Below are positions 18,201 through 26,638 of a DNA stretch of 64,000 nt, in pieces. The position numbers and the translations under genes were made by a program. Numbering within the stretch: position 1 is the first letter of the stretch; the number at the start of each line of letters is the position of its first letter. The notes beneath the pieces were generated by a model, which was given only the letters and a program-made list of their open reading frames with translations, ran no database searches and was not told the DNA's origin. The DNA is from CATQHL01 sp965204655 (lineage in GTDB: Bacteria; Actinomycetota; Acidimicrobiia; Acidimicrobiales; CATQHL01): NCBI GenBank assembly GCA_965204655.1, contig OZ241998.1, positions 744,001-808,000 of the forward strand, in the 5' to 3' direction.

Positions 18201-20608
18201 ATGGAAGTCACGCTCACCCGGTAGGAAACGCCGTTGGTTAACGGCACCCCGGGGAACCAGGGAGGGAAAGGTCCCAGGGCGTAACGGAAAGTGTAAGACC
18301 ACTCCCTCCCGGAAGCCCCCGGCGTCCCCGAGTCCCAGTTTACTACGACTAGCTTGCTCCCCACCCCGCTGAGGTCGGGGTTCCGCAAGTGAACGTAAAA
18401 CCCGGTCACCGGCGCCGCGGCGTCCACCACAGAAGGCTCCCTCCACGTCACCCTCAAAGAACGATCGCCCGCCGTTAAAATCACTCCCTCAGGATCAGCG
18501 GGAAGCCCCACGCACCGCCCCAAAGACTTGTTGAACTCAGAGCGGGCGGCGCAGGGGCCCGCCGCGACCCTCGCCGTGGAAGAGCCTGCGGCGTTCCTAG
18601 CCTCCACCTCCACATCGTACACACTCCCATTCGTTAACCCGACAATCTCATAAACATCTTCTACGAAGAAGCCCTCGTTGAAATGAGTCAAATGGCTCGA
18701 CTTCCCCTGCTGCACCTGAACCTCTCTCGGGCCCGCCACCGCGACCCGCCAAGGGTCTGAGGAGCCCCGCAACCTCCAACGCACCACATAAACAGACACA
18801 GGATCCGAAGGGAAACTCCACCGCCCCGAAACGCCCCTAACCCCGTCCCAGCGGAGCTGCACCAACAACCCCCCGACGCCCTCCGCCGACACCCTGAACG
18901 CCCCAGGCGGGCGCACGCACACCCCCGCCGCAGGATGCAACACCTGACGCACAAAACCCAGTTCCACCCCCGAAGGGCACGCGGCATCCACCAACGGAAC
19001 GCCGTCACCCAAAACCGCCGAACTGCTCTTTCTGTCGCGGCTGTAAGACTTCACCCTCACCTGATACGACACCCCGCCCACTAAACCCCCAATAGTAAAC
19101 GACCTCGCCCCGCGCACCACAGCCCGCCCCCAACCCCCTGAACGCTCCCGACGCCACTCAACTATAAACCCCACCGCCGCAGCAACACCCTCAGACCGCT
19201 CAGGAACACCCCAATTCGCCGTCAAAGACCCCACCCCCGGTACCAAACTCAACCCCACAGGCGGAGAAGGACGCGGTGAAACAACCCGAACACAATAACT
19301 AAAACCACCAAACACCGCCGCCCTCTCCCCAACGCCGCAAGGCCGCAACGACCTCACCACCCCCCGCCCCTCCCGGAAACCACCGCCAGGACCTCGGTTC
19401 CTAGCCGAAAGCTTCACCTGATAATAACCACCCCCCACCAAACCAGACAACTCATAACGCCGCACCGAAGCCCCCAAATAAACCACCCTCCACACACCGC
19501 TAACGCCCTCACGCCACCTCAACACATAACCAACCACCGGAGAACCCCCATCACCAGCCGGAGGCGACCAACTCAACACCCCCGAACCCACCCCCAACAA
19601 CACACGCACCCCCAACGGAACACCAGGAGGACCCCCCAAACCACCCCCAGCACCCGCAGCACCCCCCACCACCGGCTCAGCAACCGTAACCACAGTAGTC
19701 GCAGTCGTAGTAGTAGTAGTAGTCGTAGTTGTTGTTGGCGGTGGTGGTGTTGACTGCCGCGCCGCCCTCAACGTCCTTTCACACAACCCCGAAGAACGTA
19801 ACAACCAACCAGGAGAACAAGTGCGCACAGGCTCCGCGTACTCAAAACAACTAAAACCCACCAAAACCCCGCTGCTGCACGAATACGACACAACAGGAGG
19901 CGCTGAACGCTCCAACCTGACCACCCTAGAACACGAACTGCCGGACAACACCCACCCCGAGCGGCAACCGAACACCACCCTCCCGAAACGCGACACCCCG
20001 TCGACGCCCACATAACGACACGACGGCGGAACACCACCCGGGGAACACGACCCCACAGCCGCCTCCACCTCAACACTCTCAACCACCCACACGCACACAC
20101 GAAAACCCCCAGAAACCCTCAAAACACCCTCCACACAAGAAAACGAAGCAACCGCCTCACCCAAAACCCGACGACAACCCCAACCAGACGAACCCAAACC
20201 CACACTAAAACGCTCAAACCCCGCAGGACACACCAAGAACGAAACAACCGACTCCACACGCTCAGAAGAAGAAATAGACGAAGACGAACCCGCAGGCCCA
20301 GGCGAAGAAAAACCTCCACCCTCCGAACCTACGGGCACCTCCCCGGCGACAGGCTCTCCACCGCCTGAACCGACAGACACCTCCGCGGCGGCACCCTCAA
20401 ACTGAGCTAGCCCAGGCAGAGCGAACGGCCGCTCACCCCCGAACCGGGCCACGAACTCAGCCTCACCCTCCTCCGCTCCCCCCAGCGCCGAAACATCGTC
20501 CGCAGACAAGGCCACAGGCGCCGCCAACGACGCAGCCAAAACTACGGCCACCACCAACGGCCTAACAAGAATTAGCTTTTTACTCGAAATCTCTGCTGAC
20601 AACGGCAT
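15206..20608 (-). CDS. Giant secreted fibronectin type III / metzincin-like protease
   Basis: An 1800-residue secreted protein. Residues 1-36 are a signal peptide (core LVVAVVLAASLAAPVALSA). Residues about 115-285 are Cys-rich with paired cysteines. A run of Thr (about 288-302) is a linker. About eight fibronectin type III domains follow (roughly 325-1375; recurring GYxLRWR, GLxxGxxYxVxVxAxN), some separated by short Cys-containing segments. From about 1385 lies a protease domain with HELGHYLGLAD at 1554-1564, the HExxHxxGxxD zinc motif of metzincins; SSLMADG about 20 residues later could be the Met-turn. The last 65 residues recur as fossils downstream. ATG at 20608 has a strong ribosome site (ggaggaggagacc). 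Composition flips along the gene: Val/Gly/Ser/Arg-rich early, Thr/Asn/Ala-rich later. Substrate unknown. Confidence 0.82.
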   Translation of the reverse strand: MPLSAEISSKKLILVRPLVVAVVLAASLAAPVALSADDVSALGGAEEGEAEFVARFGGERPFALPGLAQFEGAAAEVSVGSGGGEPVAGEVPVGSEGGGFSSPGPAGSSSSISSSERVESVVSFLVCPAGFERFSVGLGSSGWGCRRVLGEAVASFSCVEGVLRVSGGFRVCVWVVESVEVEAAVGSCSPGGVPPSCRYVGVDGVSRFGRVVFGCRSGWVLSGSSCSRVVRLERSAPPVVSYSCSSGVLVGFSCFEYAEPVRTCSPGWLLRSSGLCERTLRAARQSTPPPPTTTTTTTTTTTATTVVTVAEPVVGGAAGAGGGLGGPPGVPLGVRVLLGVGSGVLSWSPPAGDGGSPVVGYVLRWREGVSGVWRVVYLGASVRRYELSGLVGGGYYQVKLSARNRGPGGGFREGRGVVRSLRPCGVGERAAVFGGFSYCVRVVSPRPSPPVGLSLVPGVGSLTANWGVPERSEGVAAAVGFIVEWRRERSGGWGRAVVRGARSFTIGGLVGGVSYQVRVKSYSRDRKSSSAVLGDGVPLVDAACPSGVELGFVRQVLHPAAGVCVRPPGAFRVSAEGVGGLLVQLRWDGVRGVSGRWSFPSDPVSVYVVRWRLRGSSDPWRVAVAGPREVQVQQGKSSHLTHFNEGFFVEDVYEIVGLTNGSVYDVEVEARNAAGSSTARVAAGPCAARSEFNKSLGRCVGLPADPEGVILTAGDRSLRVTWREPSVVDAAAPVTGFYVHLRNPDLSGVGSKLVVVNWDSGTPGASGREWSYTFRYALGPFPPWFPGVPLTNGVSYRVSVTSINRLGTSAGVAAEGAPCADACATTAAGVAITPAGRVACPAGQVRPFGRGRCAAACPEGLAFFSPYDLRCVTPSVPPSVGYFFVYPGVRVGTLDVHWRQLASDNSGAALLGYLVEWRRIGASSGWQTSTVRALPAAEAGRQANRQYKITGLAVGARYQIRIAAYNTLGAGPYRYTQHGVLAVCGNRFSTPSRGRLTHVEGKGLCILPPHPPTGLTALAGISTLNVSWRQETWDNHHPVTGYKLRWRAGSTGTWTNVNTDIPWSSGADFPTPGVRRKDFTHTIRGLPPNATFYEIQAASYNQIPGERSEWTTIETSNCPTGKVRLTTSSGCLNTPARPADESLRSPTVTLRPGSRNGALNAAWWQNTNAFNPSTYQIQWRLQGETTWSQTYLTPTAVNIPMPARHTARGWRLNSTELTGLNICTHEIRIFAHRAAQRGVERVGGTIVSAAPRGTTTAPDTPRRPQVAATSENGDQLYVYWIRPECDGGKPLTNYTITYRTTGAANWTTNTTETRTRELNKQHNGHAITGLTTGQNYEIRINTTNAANLTSSHTGNGRPTAAQDPATSLSAHAWRPYSMPPDQYATISERIQLGLTIRICTSAADFIEPLNRAFAAWNAALADNRKTTPTPRSANAPAGAFAFSGTASTPADCGEAAGSGEMSSDNQGFEAVIMDYRPNCPATPRVTNDCDNTSCASTRRSTATANNCASTTNLCPVGSAACVQPRSTGSLLPHKTGAVQVTHMMTELTDRTFTHELGHYLGLADYGNNCHWINNNTIESSLMADGLNPDWRDYQRIVNTQNPEATKCRSDTITKRDKEDLHTIYHPAAFASLSSGLIPGKPSMEHFVVGSPPQDLDGRSYYNAYRYVILHRAPQGTNPNPNTFTQLMYDATPSNSRDAHVPVVFTPEQVEDAVDSNSMMLTSVNLVDSDFANFRSQGHEFVFVGVTRGDPQRDPSKPLNPVSAAGLAHAVMSLNLGLDASTGLGGEHNWTLGTPVSYTRP

Positions 20609-20655
20609 GGTCTCCTCCTCCTACTCCAAAGTCAGGCTACACGAATATTTTCGTA

Positions 20656-20684
20656 ACGCTACTCTAAAATGCTGCGACTTGCAA
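20656..20684 (-). promoter_or_regulatory. Promoter of the protease/RCC1 array
   Basis: On the minus strand TTGCAA (20679-20684) is followed by a 17-base spacer and TAGCGT (20656-20661), matching a housekeeping promoter with an actinobacterial -10 of the TANNNT form. Initiation near 20649 would give a leader of about 40 bases that starts with the small hairpin ACGAA-AATA-TTCGT (20641-20654) and ends with a strong ribosome site before ATG 20608. Confidence 0.5.
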
Positions 20685-20743
20685 CTTGAATCTGAACGTG
20701 CCACTGCAAGACTGCCAACAGCCAGAAGCAAGCACTTAGATTC

Positions 20744-21685
20744 TCAGCGCAGGCCGCGTGCGAACTGCTGCGCCAGCGCCTGCGGCTCACGGATGCGCTT
20801 GGCGAACACCGCCGCTGTGAGAATGGTCAGCACGAAAGGCAGCGACGACAACAACTCCGAGTTCACCTGGTAACCGAGCACCGGAAGGCTGATCCGAAAA
20901 GAATTCACGACCCCGAACAACAGGCAGCCCAGCATCGCCCCCCGGAGGGTCCAGCCCCCGAAATAGACGGCGGCGATGGCTATGAAACCCTGCCCGCCGA
21001 CGATGGAATCCTCATAGGCGCCAACCTGGCCTAGTACCAGAAAACCGCCGCCCAAGCCAGCGGTGATCCCCGCCAAGTAAACGGCCTGGCGGCGGCGGGC
21101 GTTCACGTTCACCGATGAGACGTCCGCGGCAGCAGGGTTCTCTCCCGACGCCCGCACCTCCAACCCCCAGCGGGTTCGGTAGACGAGCCACCAGGTGAGC
21201 GGTATGAGAGGGTAAAGCAGATACAGCGGCCACGGCTGCCTGAAAAGAGCAGGGCCGAGCAAGGGAATCTCCGCCAAACCAGGAACTTTGAAGACATGGG
21301 CAGCCTGAGGCCGCGGAAGGTTCAAGCTGCCGTCTAGAAAACCAGCCGCGCCCAGCACGAGGATGTTCAAAGTCAAGCCCACCACAAACTGATTGACCGC
21401 GAGATTATGACTGAGATGCGCCTGAACCGCCGCAACCACCAAACCCGCCGAAGCTGCGAAAAGCAGACCGACGGCCACGGAATTGGATAAATCGTGACCG
21501 ACCACAGACACGAAGGCGCCAGCCAGCATGGCACCTTCCACGGAGATGTTGATTGTGCCGGCACGCTCCGCCACCCACTCCCCCACTGCCACAAAACCCA
21601 AAGCCGCTGCGAAACGCCAGCCGCTCAGGTATGTGACTTCATCAGACAACACATCCCCGACGGCGGTGAAAAAGTCTGCCATCAC
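20744..21685 (-). CDS. BMP-type ABC importer, permease 2 (NupQ/YufQ-like)
   Basis: Inner-membrane permease, 313 residues with about eight to nine hydrophobic segments. It belongs to the branched-chain/monosaccharide permease fold (BPD_transp_2) used by nucleoside-type importers. The stretch ERAGTINISVEGAMLAGAF is the characteristic cytosolic motif that contacts the ATPase. GTG at 21685 is directly followed by ATG (21682), and either may start the protein. It lies a few bases after the other permease gene and is the last gene of the four-gene importer operon (lipoprotein, ATPase, permease 1, permease 2). Confidence 0.87.
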   Translation of the reverse strand: MMADFFTAVGDVLSDEVTYLSGWRFAAALGFVAVGEWVAERAGTINISVEGAMLAGAFVSVVGHDLSNSVAVGLLFAASAGLVVAAVQAHLSHNLAVNQFVVGLTLNILVLGAAGFLDGSLNLPRPQAAHVFKVPGLAEIPLLGPALFRQPWPLYLLYPLIPLTWWLVYRTRWGLEVRASGENPAAADVSSVNVNARRRQAVYLAGITAGLGGGFLVLGQVGAYEDSIVGGQGFIAIAAVYFGGWTLRGAMLGCLLFGVVNSFRISLPVLGYQVNSELLSSLPFVLTILTAAVFAKRIREPQALAQQFARGLR

Positions 21686-21688
21686 GTT

Positions 21689-22813
21689 CTACGCTCGAGC
21701 GGTGCGCTCAGCAGGCACCCTGCGCCTGCCTCTGAGATAGAAAACCGCCGGGGGTATCAGCAAAGCCAGCACCAACAGCGCCTGCACCACCCGGGTAATC
21801 CCGCGATCCACCCCTGCGGCAGCGAGAAAACCCGAGCCAGTACGGAGAGCGGCAAAAACGAAAGCAACTGGAATGGCCAGAATGGGGTGGGAACGCGCCA
21901 CCAGCGCCACCAGCAAGCCCTCCCAACCGATGTTTACGGGAAAGCCCGGGGTTAGGCGGTAGTTCCCGAAGTCCCCGCCGGAGAGCATAAAAGCCCCAGC
22001 CAACCCACAGAACGCTCCCGAAACCACCAGAGAGAGACCGCCGTAGAGGCGCTCCGACACTCCCGCTCGGTGAGCCGCCCGCGGTGCGCTCCCTAGCATT
22101 TGCAGACGAAAACCGACAATGCTCCACCTCAAGACGAGAGCCAACAGCACCGCCAAAGCGAGAGCGACGAAGACGCTCACTGGAAACTCGTTGCCCAGGA
22201 ATCCGACCCTGGGCAGGCGCTTTGAGGGAGAGAGTTGTTCGCTCACGAAGTTCCGGTTGCCGGTGTCGGGCGTGGGGTCTAGCAGGAGACGGGTGTTTTT
22301 GAGTCCGTAACCCACCAACTGCGCCGCAGCGAAAACCAACAGGAGCGAACTTAAGACTTCGGGGACACCCCGCCAGTAGCGCAAAACAGAACACAAACCC
22401 GCCCAGAGGGCGCCCCCCAGGACGCCAGCTAGCAGCAGCACGATCAGCACAAGGACGCCCGGCCCTCCCATGAACGTACCGACGTAGGCAGCGAAAGCCG
22501 CTCCCACGTAGAGTTGCCCTTCCTGCCCGATGTTCACTAACCCTGCCTTCAGGTTGACGATCATGCCGAGCGCAACGAGCAGCAGCGGAATGGCCTCTCC
22601 GATGGTCCGACCCCAGCGGCCAGGACGGAGAAGGCTGCCGTTGAGGAGAGAGGAGAACACCGCAGTCCACGACCCTCCGGCGGCCCAGACCACCAAGGCG
22701 GAGATTGCAAGGGCGGACGCAATGCAGACCGCGTAGACGCCCAGGACACAGGAGGCGCTCTTCAGACGCGAGCGTCCCGTGAAGCCGGCGGCTGGGGAAG
22801 AAGCGACGCTCAC
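21689..22813 (-). CDS. BMP-type ABC importer, permease 1 (NupP/YufP-like)
   Basis: Inner-membrane permease, 374 residues. Ten or so hydrophobic segments are seen, with the motif KAGLVNIGQEGQLYVGAAF that is typical of YufP/NupP-like permeases of nucleoside importers. The start GTG at 22813 overlaps the stop of the ATPase gene by four bases (GTGA), so translation is coupled. It should form a heterodimeric channel with the next permease. The C-terminal end is basic (RGRRRVPAERTARA). Confidence 0.87.
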   Translation of the reverse strand: MSVASSPAAGFTGRSRLKSASCVLGVYAVCIASALAISALVVWAAGGSWTAVFSSLLNGSLLRPGRWGRTIGEAIPLLLVALGMIVNLKAGLVNIGQEGQLYVGAAFAAYVGTFMGGPGVLVLIVLLLAGVLGGALWAGLCSVLRYWRGVPEVLSSLLLVFAAAQLVGYGLKNTRLLLDPTPDTGNRNFVSEQLSPSKRLPRVGFLGNEFPVSVFVALALAVLLALVLRWSIVGFRLQMLGSAPRAAHRAGVSERLYGGLSLVVSGAFCGLAGAFMLSGGDFGNYRLTPGFPVNIGWEGLLVALVARSHPILAIPVAFVFAALRTGSGFLAAAGVDRGITRVVQALLVLALLIPPAVFYLRGRRRVPAERTARA

Positions 22814-24543
22814 GAGAACTTCGCTTCCTCTACTGCGGCGGCTTGGGGGACTGCACCGCTATCGCAGAACTCACCGCCCATCAGCATCCCCAGCCGCTCA
22901 GCGTCTGCTTCTTCGCGCGGCATCTCCGCTGCTATGCGCCCTCTGGAGATGACCAGAATTCGCTCGGCGAACTCGAGCAACTCTCTGAGTTCCGAGGAGA
23001 TCAGCAGAACGCCCGCGCCGTCTTCAGCAGCCTTGAGGATGCGCTCCCAGACATACTCCACGCCTCCGGGATCGAGACCGCTGGTGGGTTGGGCGGCCAC
23101 TAGGACTTTGGGGTTTCCGCTGAGTTCCCTGGCTAGGATCACCCGCTGCTGATTGCCGCCAGACAGCGACCACATCGGCGCCTCGGGGCGGGAAGCCTGC
23201 ACGCCGAATTGCGCCATGAGCCTCTCGGCTTCCCTGAACCTGGCCTTGAGGTCGAGGATTCCGAAACCCAAGGGAGAGCGGGGCGGAGAGAGCAGCGTGA
23301 GGTTCTCGGCCACGCTCATGTCCAGCACGCAGCCGGACTCGCTGCGGTCGGAGGGAACGACAGCCACGCCCGCGCGCGCCATTTCGCCAGGCTTGCCGGC
23401 GGACACCCGTCTGCCCTGCACAAAGACCTCCCCTGAATCCAGCTTGAGTAAGCCCGAAAGGAGGTCTTCCAGAGCACTCTGGCCGTTTCCCTCTTCGCCT
23501 GCTACGCCCACGACCTCGCCAGGGCGCACTTCTAGAGCGAGAGCGTTGAGGAGGATGCGCCCGTCGCGTCCGGCGGCGCTCGCCCCGCTTATACGCAGCA
23601 CGGGCTGAAGTTCCGCATTCCGGGTTTCGGAGCGGCGGCCTTCTCCCGACGGCGCTGACCTCACCGGCTTCACGGACGCCTCAGGTTGCTTCGGGCTCTC
23701 TGGCTGCCCCGGCTTCTCCGAGGTTCCCGACCCCTCCGTCCGCCCGGAGGCCGCGGCGCGGCCAAAAACAGCCCCCGCCGAACGCAACGGGACGTCTCGC
23801 CCCAGCATCGCCCGCGCTAGACGGGAAGCGTCGGCGTCGCCCGCAGCAAACCGCTCTACCGCCTCGCCGGCGCGCATGACTGTTATTCGGTCTGCGGCGG
23901 CAAGAACCTCGTCGAGCCGGTGGCTGACCAGCGCCACCGCCTTGTTGTGCTGCTCCCCCACGCGGCGCAGTACGCCGAAGAGATGCTCGGACTCCTGCGG
24001 GGTCAGAACGGCGGTGGGTTCGTCGAGGATCAAGATCCGGGGGTCGCGTCCAAGGCACTTGATGATCTCCACCCGCTGACGCAGACCGACGCTCAGGTCG
24101 GAGACCTGCTCGTCGGGATCGACTTCGAGCCCGTAGGTATCGGCGATCTCCTTGACCCGCCGCCTAGCTGCAGCGGGACTGAGACGGGAGCGCTCCCCTA
24201 GAACGACGTTTTCCCAGACTGTGAGGGGCTCGATCAGGCTGAAGTGCTGGTGGACCATCCCGAACCCCGACCGCGCGGCCTCGGCGGGAGAGCGAAACCG
24301 ACGTACCTCGCCGCCCACGACGACGCTGCCAGCGTCAGGGATCAGCAGCCCCATGAGCACTTTCATTAGGGTGGATTTGCCGGCGCCGTTTTCGCCGAGA
24401 ATGCTGTGAATTTCGCCCTCATACAGCGGCAAGTCCACGTTTTTGCAGGCCGTTACGCTCCCGAAACGCTTGGTGATGCCCCGCATCTCCACGGCCAGTT
24501 GGCGCCCCTCAGATGATTGGCGGTGCGCCTCCGACGAGTCCAT
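22810..24543 (-). CDS. BMP-type ABC importer, tandem ATPase subunit
   Basis: A 577-residue ATPase with two fused nucleotide-binding domains, as in the YufO/NupO and sugar (CUT2) families. Domain 1 (about 13-240) has an intact Walker A GENGAGKST, signature LSVGLRQRVE and Walker B ILILDEPT. Domain 2 (about 320-560) has a degenerate Walker A (GEEGNGQS), signature LSGGNQQRV, and VLVAAQPTSGLD with Ala-Gln replacing the Asp-Glu pair, which is normal for the second domain in this class. The two are joined by an unusually long Ser/Pro/Glu/Lys-rich linker (about 262-310). It energises import with the two permeases encoded just downstream. The substrate is probably a nucleoside or related compound, inferred from family only. 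Confidence 0.88.
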   Translation of the reverse strand: MDSSEAHRQSSEGRQLAVEMRGITKRFGSVTACKNVDLPLYEGEIHSILGENGAGKSTLMKVLMGLLIPDAGSVVVGGEVRRFRSPAEAARSGFGMVHQHFSLIEPLTVWENVVLGERSRLSPAAARRRVKEIADTYGLEVDPDEQVSDLSVGLRQRVEIIKCLGRDPRILILDEPTAVLTPQESEHLFGVLRRVGEQHNKAVALVSHRLDEVLAAADRITVMRAGEAVERFAAGDADASRLARAMLGRDVPLRSAGAVFGRAAASGRTEGSGTSEKPGQPESPKQPEASVKPVRSAPSGEGRRSETRNAELQPVLRISGASAAGRDGRILLNALALEVRPGEVVGVAGEEGNGQSALEDLLSGLLKLDSGEVFVQGRRVSAGKPGEMARAGVAVVPSDRSESGCVLDMSVAENLTLLSPPRSPLGFGILDLKARFREAERLMAQFGVQASRPEAPMWSLSGGNQQRVILARELSGNPKVLVAAQPTSGLDPGGVEYVWERILKAAEDGAGVLLISSELRELLEFAERILVISRGRIAAEMPREEADAERLGMLMGGEFCDSGAVPQAAAVEEAKFS

Positions 24544-24678
24544 TATCTCACCGAGACTTCCTCACTGAGACTTCAAATGCCCTAGCGGACACCGGAGGCG
24601 GACAATCCCGCAGAGCCGCTGACAGCCGAGTTCCTTTTGGCGGCGGCCTGCTCAGACAAGAGTTGCCGAGCGCGGGCG

Positions 24679-25848
24679 TTACTCGGAATCCTGCCCGGAA
24701 TCGGAATCGCAGCCCTCGCTGGAGAATTCGTACGCCCGCGCTTTTATGCAGAAGAACGGGAAAGAATACTCGCCTGCTGCGATGCGCCCCATTTCGGCTT
24801 CCAACTCCGCCTCCTGGGCGTCGGTGGGGTCGCAGAACTTTGCGCCCACAAACGGGAACTCTCCCACGTTGAAGGTGAAGACGTCGCCTTCCGCAAACTC
24901 GCCGGCTGCAAACTTCTCCAACAAAGTCCCGATGTAGTCGCCTGCGTCGTACTGCACGGCTATCTGGTAATCGAGGTCTGGGCGTTCGCACACGTCTGAC
25001 CTGCCCGCAGACATGGCGATGACGTCGTTCTCGTTAGCCAACTTCACCACGACCTCATGCGCCTCGCTGAGGTAGGGGTACACGGCGTCGGCTCCGGCGG
25101 CGACCGCGTTGTTAAAGGCTTCGGTGGCGCCGGCCACGTTGCTGAAATCAAACGGGGCAGCACCGGTGGGAACGTAGATCATCGTGAAGCTTTCGTCTAC
25201 GGCCTTGAGCCCAAACTCGAACGCCCCGCGGGCCTCCTTCTCAAAGTTGAGGTCGCAGCAACCAAGGAAGTAGACGCTGTCGCCGCCGCCGTCGCGCAGC
25301 AGGATTCCGGTCGCGAACCCTGCGCTGTAGCTGATCTGAGAACTATCGTCTTGGGCTTGGGCCAGCCCCTCCAACGGCGGGTAATCGGAGCCGCAGTTGC
25401 AGTACCAGAAGATGTCTGGGTACTGCTCGATGACCTCTTCTAAGGGTTCTGCTATATCGGTGCCGCCTACTGCGATCATGTCCACGCCCTGCTCGGCCAG
25501 ATTGATCAGTTCTGTCTTGGCTTCGGCGGATTCGATCTCATCTACGATGATTGGGATACCGAAGTTCACGTTAGCGCCCGAGAACCTCCTGACGGCGTCG
25601 ACGAGAGCCTGGTAGTAGCCGCCGTCGTCACGCGACCCGGGGGTTGCCACCCCGATGACCACCTTGCCGTCCCTGTTCGAGTCGAGCAGCAATTCGGCGG
25701 ATGTCACAGGAGGCGGCTGCGTCTGCCCTGGGCCGTTTGTGGTGCTGTTAGGGGGTTCTGCCTCTTCGCCTCCTTCCCCTGAGCAACCCGCGGCCAGCAT
25801 CCCAGCGACGGCCGCAACGGAAACTGCAGCCAAGAAGAACCTCCTCAT
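24679..25848 (-). CDS. BMP family substrate-binding lipoprotein
   Basis: Extracytoplasmic binding protein of the basic membrane protein (Med/PnrA) family, which mostly bind nucleosides. The signal peptide MRRFFLAAVSVAAVAGMLAAGC ends in a lipobox. A Gly/Glu/Pro linker precedes the binding domain, which starts near KVVIGVATPGSRDDGGYYQ. The C-terminal half includes GADAVYPYLSEA and VGEFPFVGAKFC. The protein has several cysteines (CNCG, GCCD, C-terminal C) that are unusual for the family, and the typical GYNQ motif is GYYQ. I chose ATG at 25848; an in-frame TTG at 25863 is possible. It heads the importer operon, with 135 bases between it and the ATPase gene, so it may be made in excess. Confidence 0.85.
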   Translation of the reverse strand: MRRFFLAAVSVAAVAGMLAAGCSGEGGEEAEPPNSTTNGPGQTQPPPVTSAELLLDSNRDGKVVIGVATPGSRDDGGYYQALVDAVRRFSGANVNFGIPIIVDEIESAEAKTELINLAEQGVDMIAVGGTDIAEPLEEVIEQYPDIFWYCNCGSDYPPLEGLAQAQDDSSQISYSAGFATGILLRDGGGDSVYFLGCCDLNFEKEARGAFEFGLKAVDESFTMIYVPTGAAPFDFSNVAGATEAFNNAVAAGADAVYPYLSEAHEVVVKLANENDVIAMSAGRSDVCERPDLDYQIAVQYDAGDYIGTLLEKFAAGEFAEGDVFTFNVGEFPFVGAKFCDPTDAQEAELEAEMGRIAAGEYSFPFFCIKARAYEFSSEGCDSDSGQDSE

Positions 25849-25957
25849 AGAGCGTCCGCTCAAGCTCCCCCCCGAGGTGCGGCAACAGTCACTGAATGAA
25901 TGCTACACCGCCTCGGCTGAGCGAGAGCAGCGCCTGCGGGCGGCTCGGGGGGCACGC

Positions 25958-26638
25958 TCAAGCCGGCAGAAAATCGGGGCACTCGTTGACCGCCAGCACC
26001 ACCATGCCGGAGGGCGCAGACGGCGCAGACGCCACCACCGAGAGAGAAGCGGGTCGCAGAAACATCCGCAGGATCATGGAAATCTGCCCGCCCATCGCTG
26101 AGGCCACGGCTGCCTTGATGGAGGTGGCGTGCGTGACCACTAGCACGGTCTGCCCGGAGGAGCAGCGGAGCAGATCGCTGCAGGCAGCCTCTACTCGTTC
26201 GTAAAGGGACGCCAGAGATTCTCCGCCTGGGGGCGCAAAGTCGGGATCGGCCTCCCAGGCTTTCATCAACCCGGGCGAGACCTCCACGGCGGGTTCGCCT
26301 TCAAAGCATCCGTAGTCGATCTCACGCAAGCGCTCCTCCACGACCACATCAGAGCCTCCGAACCCGGCTATCTCCAAGGTCTCTAGGGCTCGGCGCCTGG
26401 GGCTGGACGCCACCTTGTCTATGCGGTAGCGGCGGCGTATGAACTCGCCGGCAATTCTCGACTGAGCGCGCCCGACTTCGTCTAGCGGGTAGTCGCTGAC
26501 CCCTTGGAGCAACCCCTTGCGGTTCCGTTCCGTTCGTCCGTGGCGCAGCAAGACCAGGACGGCTTCGGGAATGTAGGGGCCCCGGGCGTCGGAGGCTCGG
26601 AGGGCTTCAGCCGGACGCTTCGAGGGCTCTGCGGGCAT
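25958..26638 (-). CDS. Histidine phosphatase family protein (phosphoglycerate mutase-like)
   Basis: A 226-residue enzyme of the histidine phosphatase superfamily. The catalytic motif VLLRHGRTERN (His about 34) is followed by ASSPRRRALETL, the acid region LREIDYGCFEG, and the second histidine VVTHATS near residue 183. This layout fits a cobC/GpmB-like phosphatase rather than true phosphoglycerate mutase, but the substrate cannot be told. The ATG at 26638 overlaps the end of ribF by 32 bases, so the two are translationally linked and the enzyme might act on a phosphorylated metabolite of the same pathway (inference). Confidence 0.85.
   Translation of the reverse strand: MPAEPSKRPAEALRASDARGPYIPEAVLVLLRHGRTERNRKGLLQGVSDYPLDEVGRAQSRIAGEFIRRRYRIDKVASSPRRRALETLEIAGFGGSDVVVEERLREIDYGCFEGEPAVEVSPGLMKAWEADPDFAPPGGESLASLYERVEAACSDLLRCSSGQTVLVVTHATSIKAAVASAMGGQISMILRMFLRPASLSVVASAPSAPSGMVVLAVNECPDFLPA

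Noticed and set aside
15206..20608. Diversity-generating retroelement as a cause of the composition changes
   Set aside because: No reverse transcriptase, template repeat or adenine-specific variability was seen in the window.
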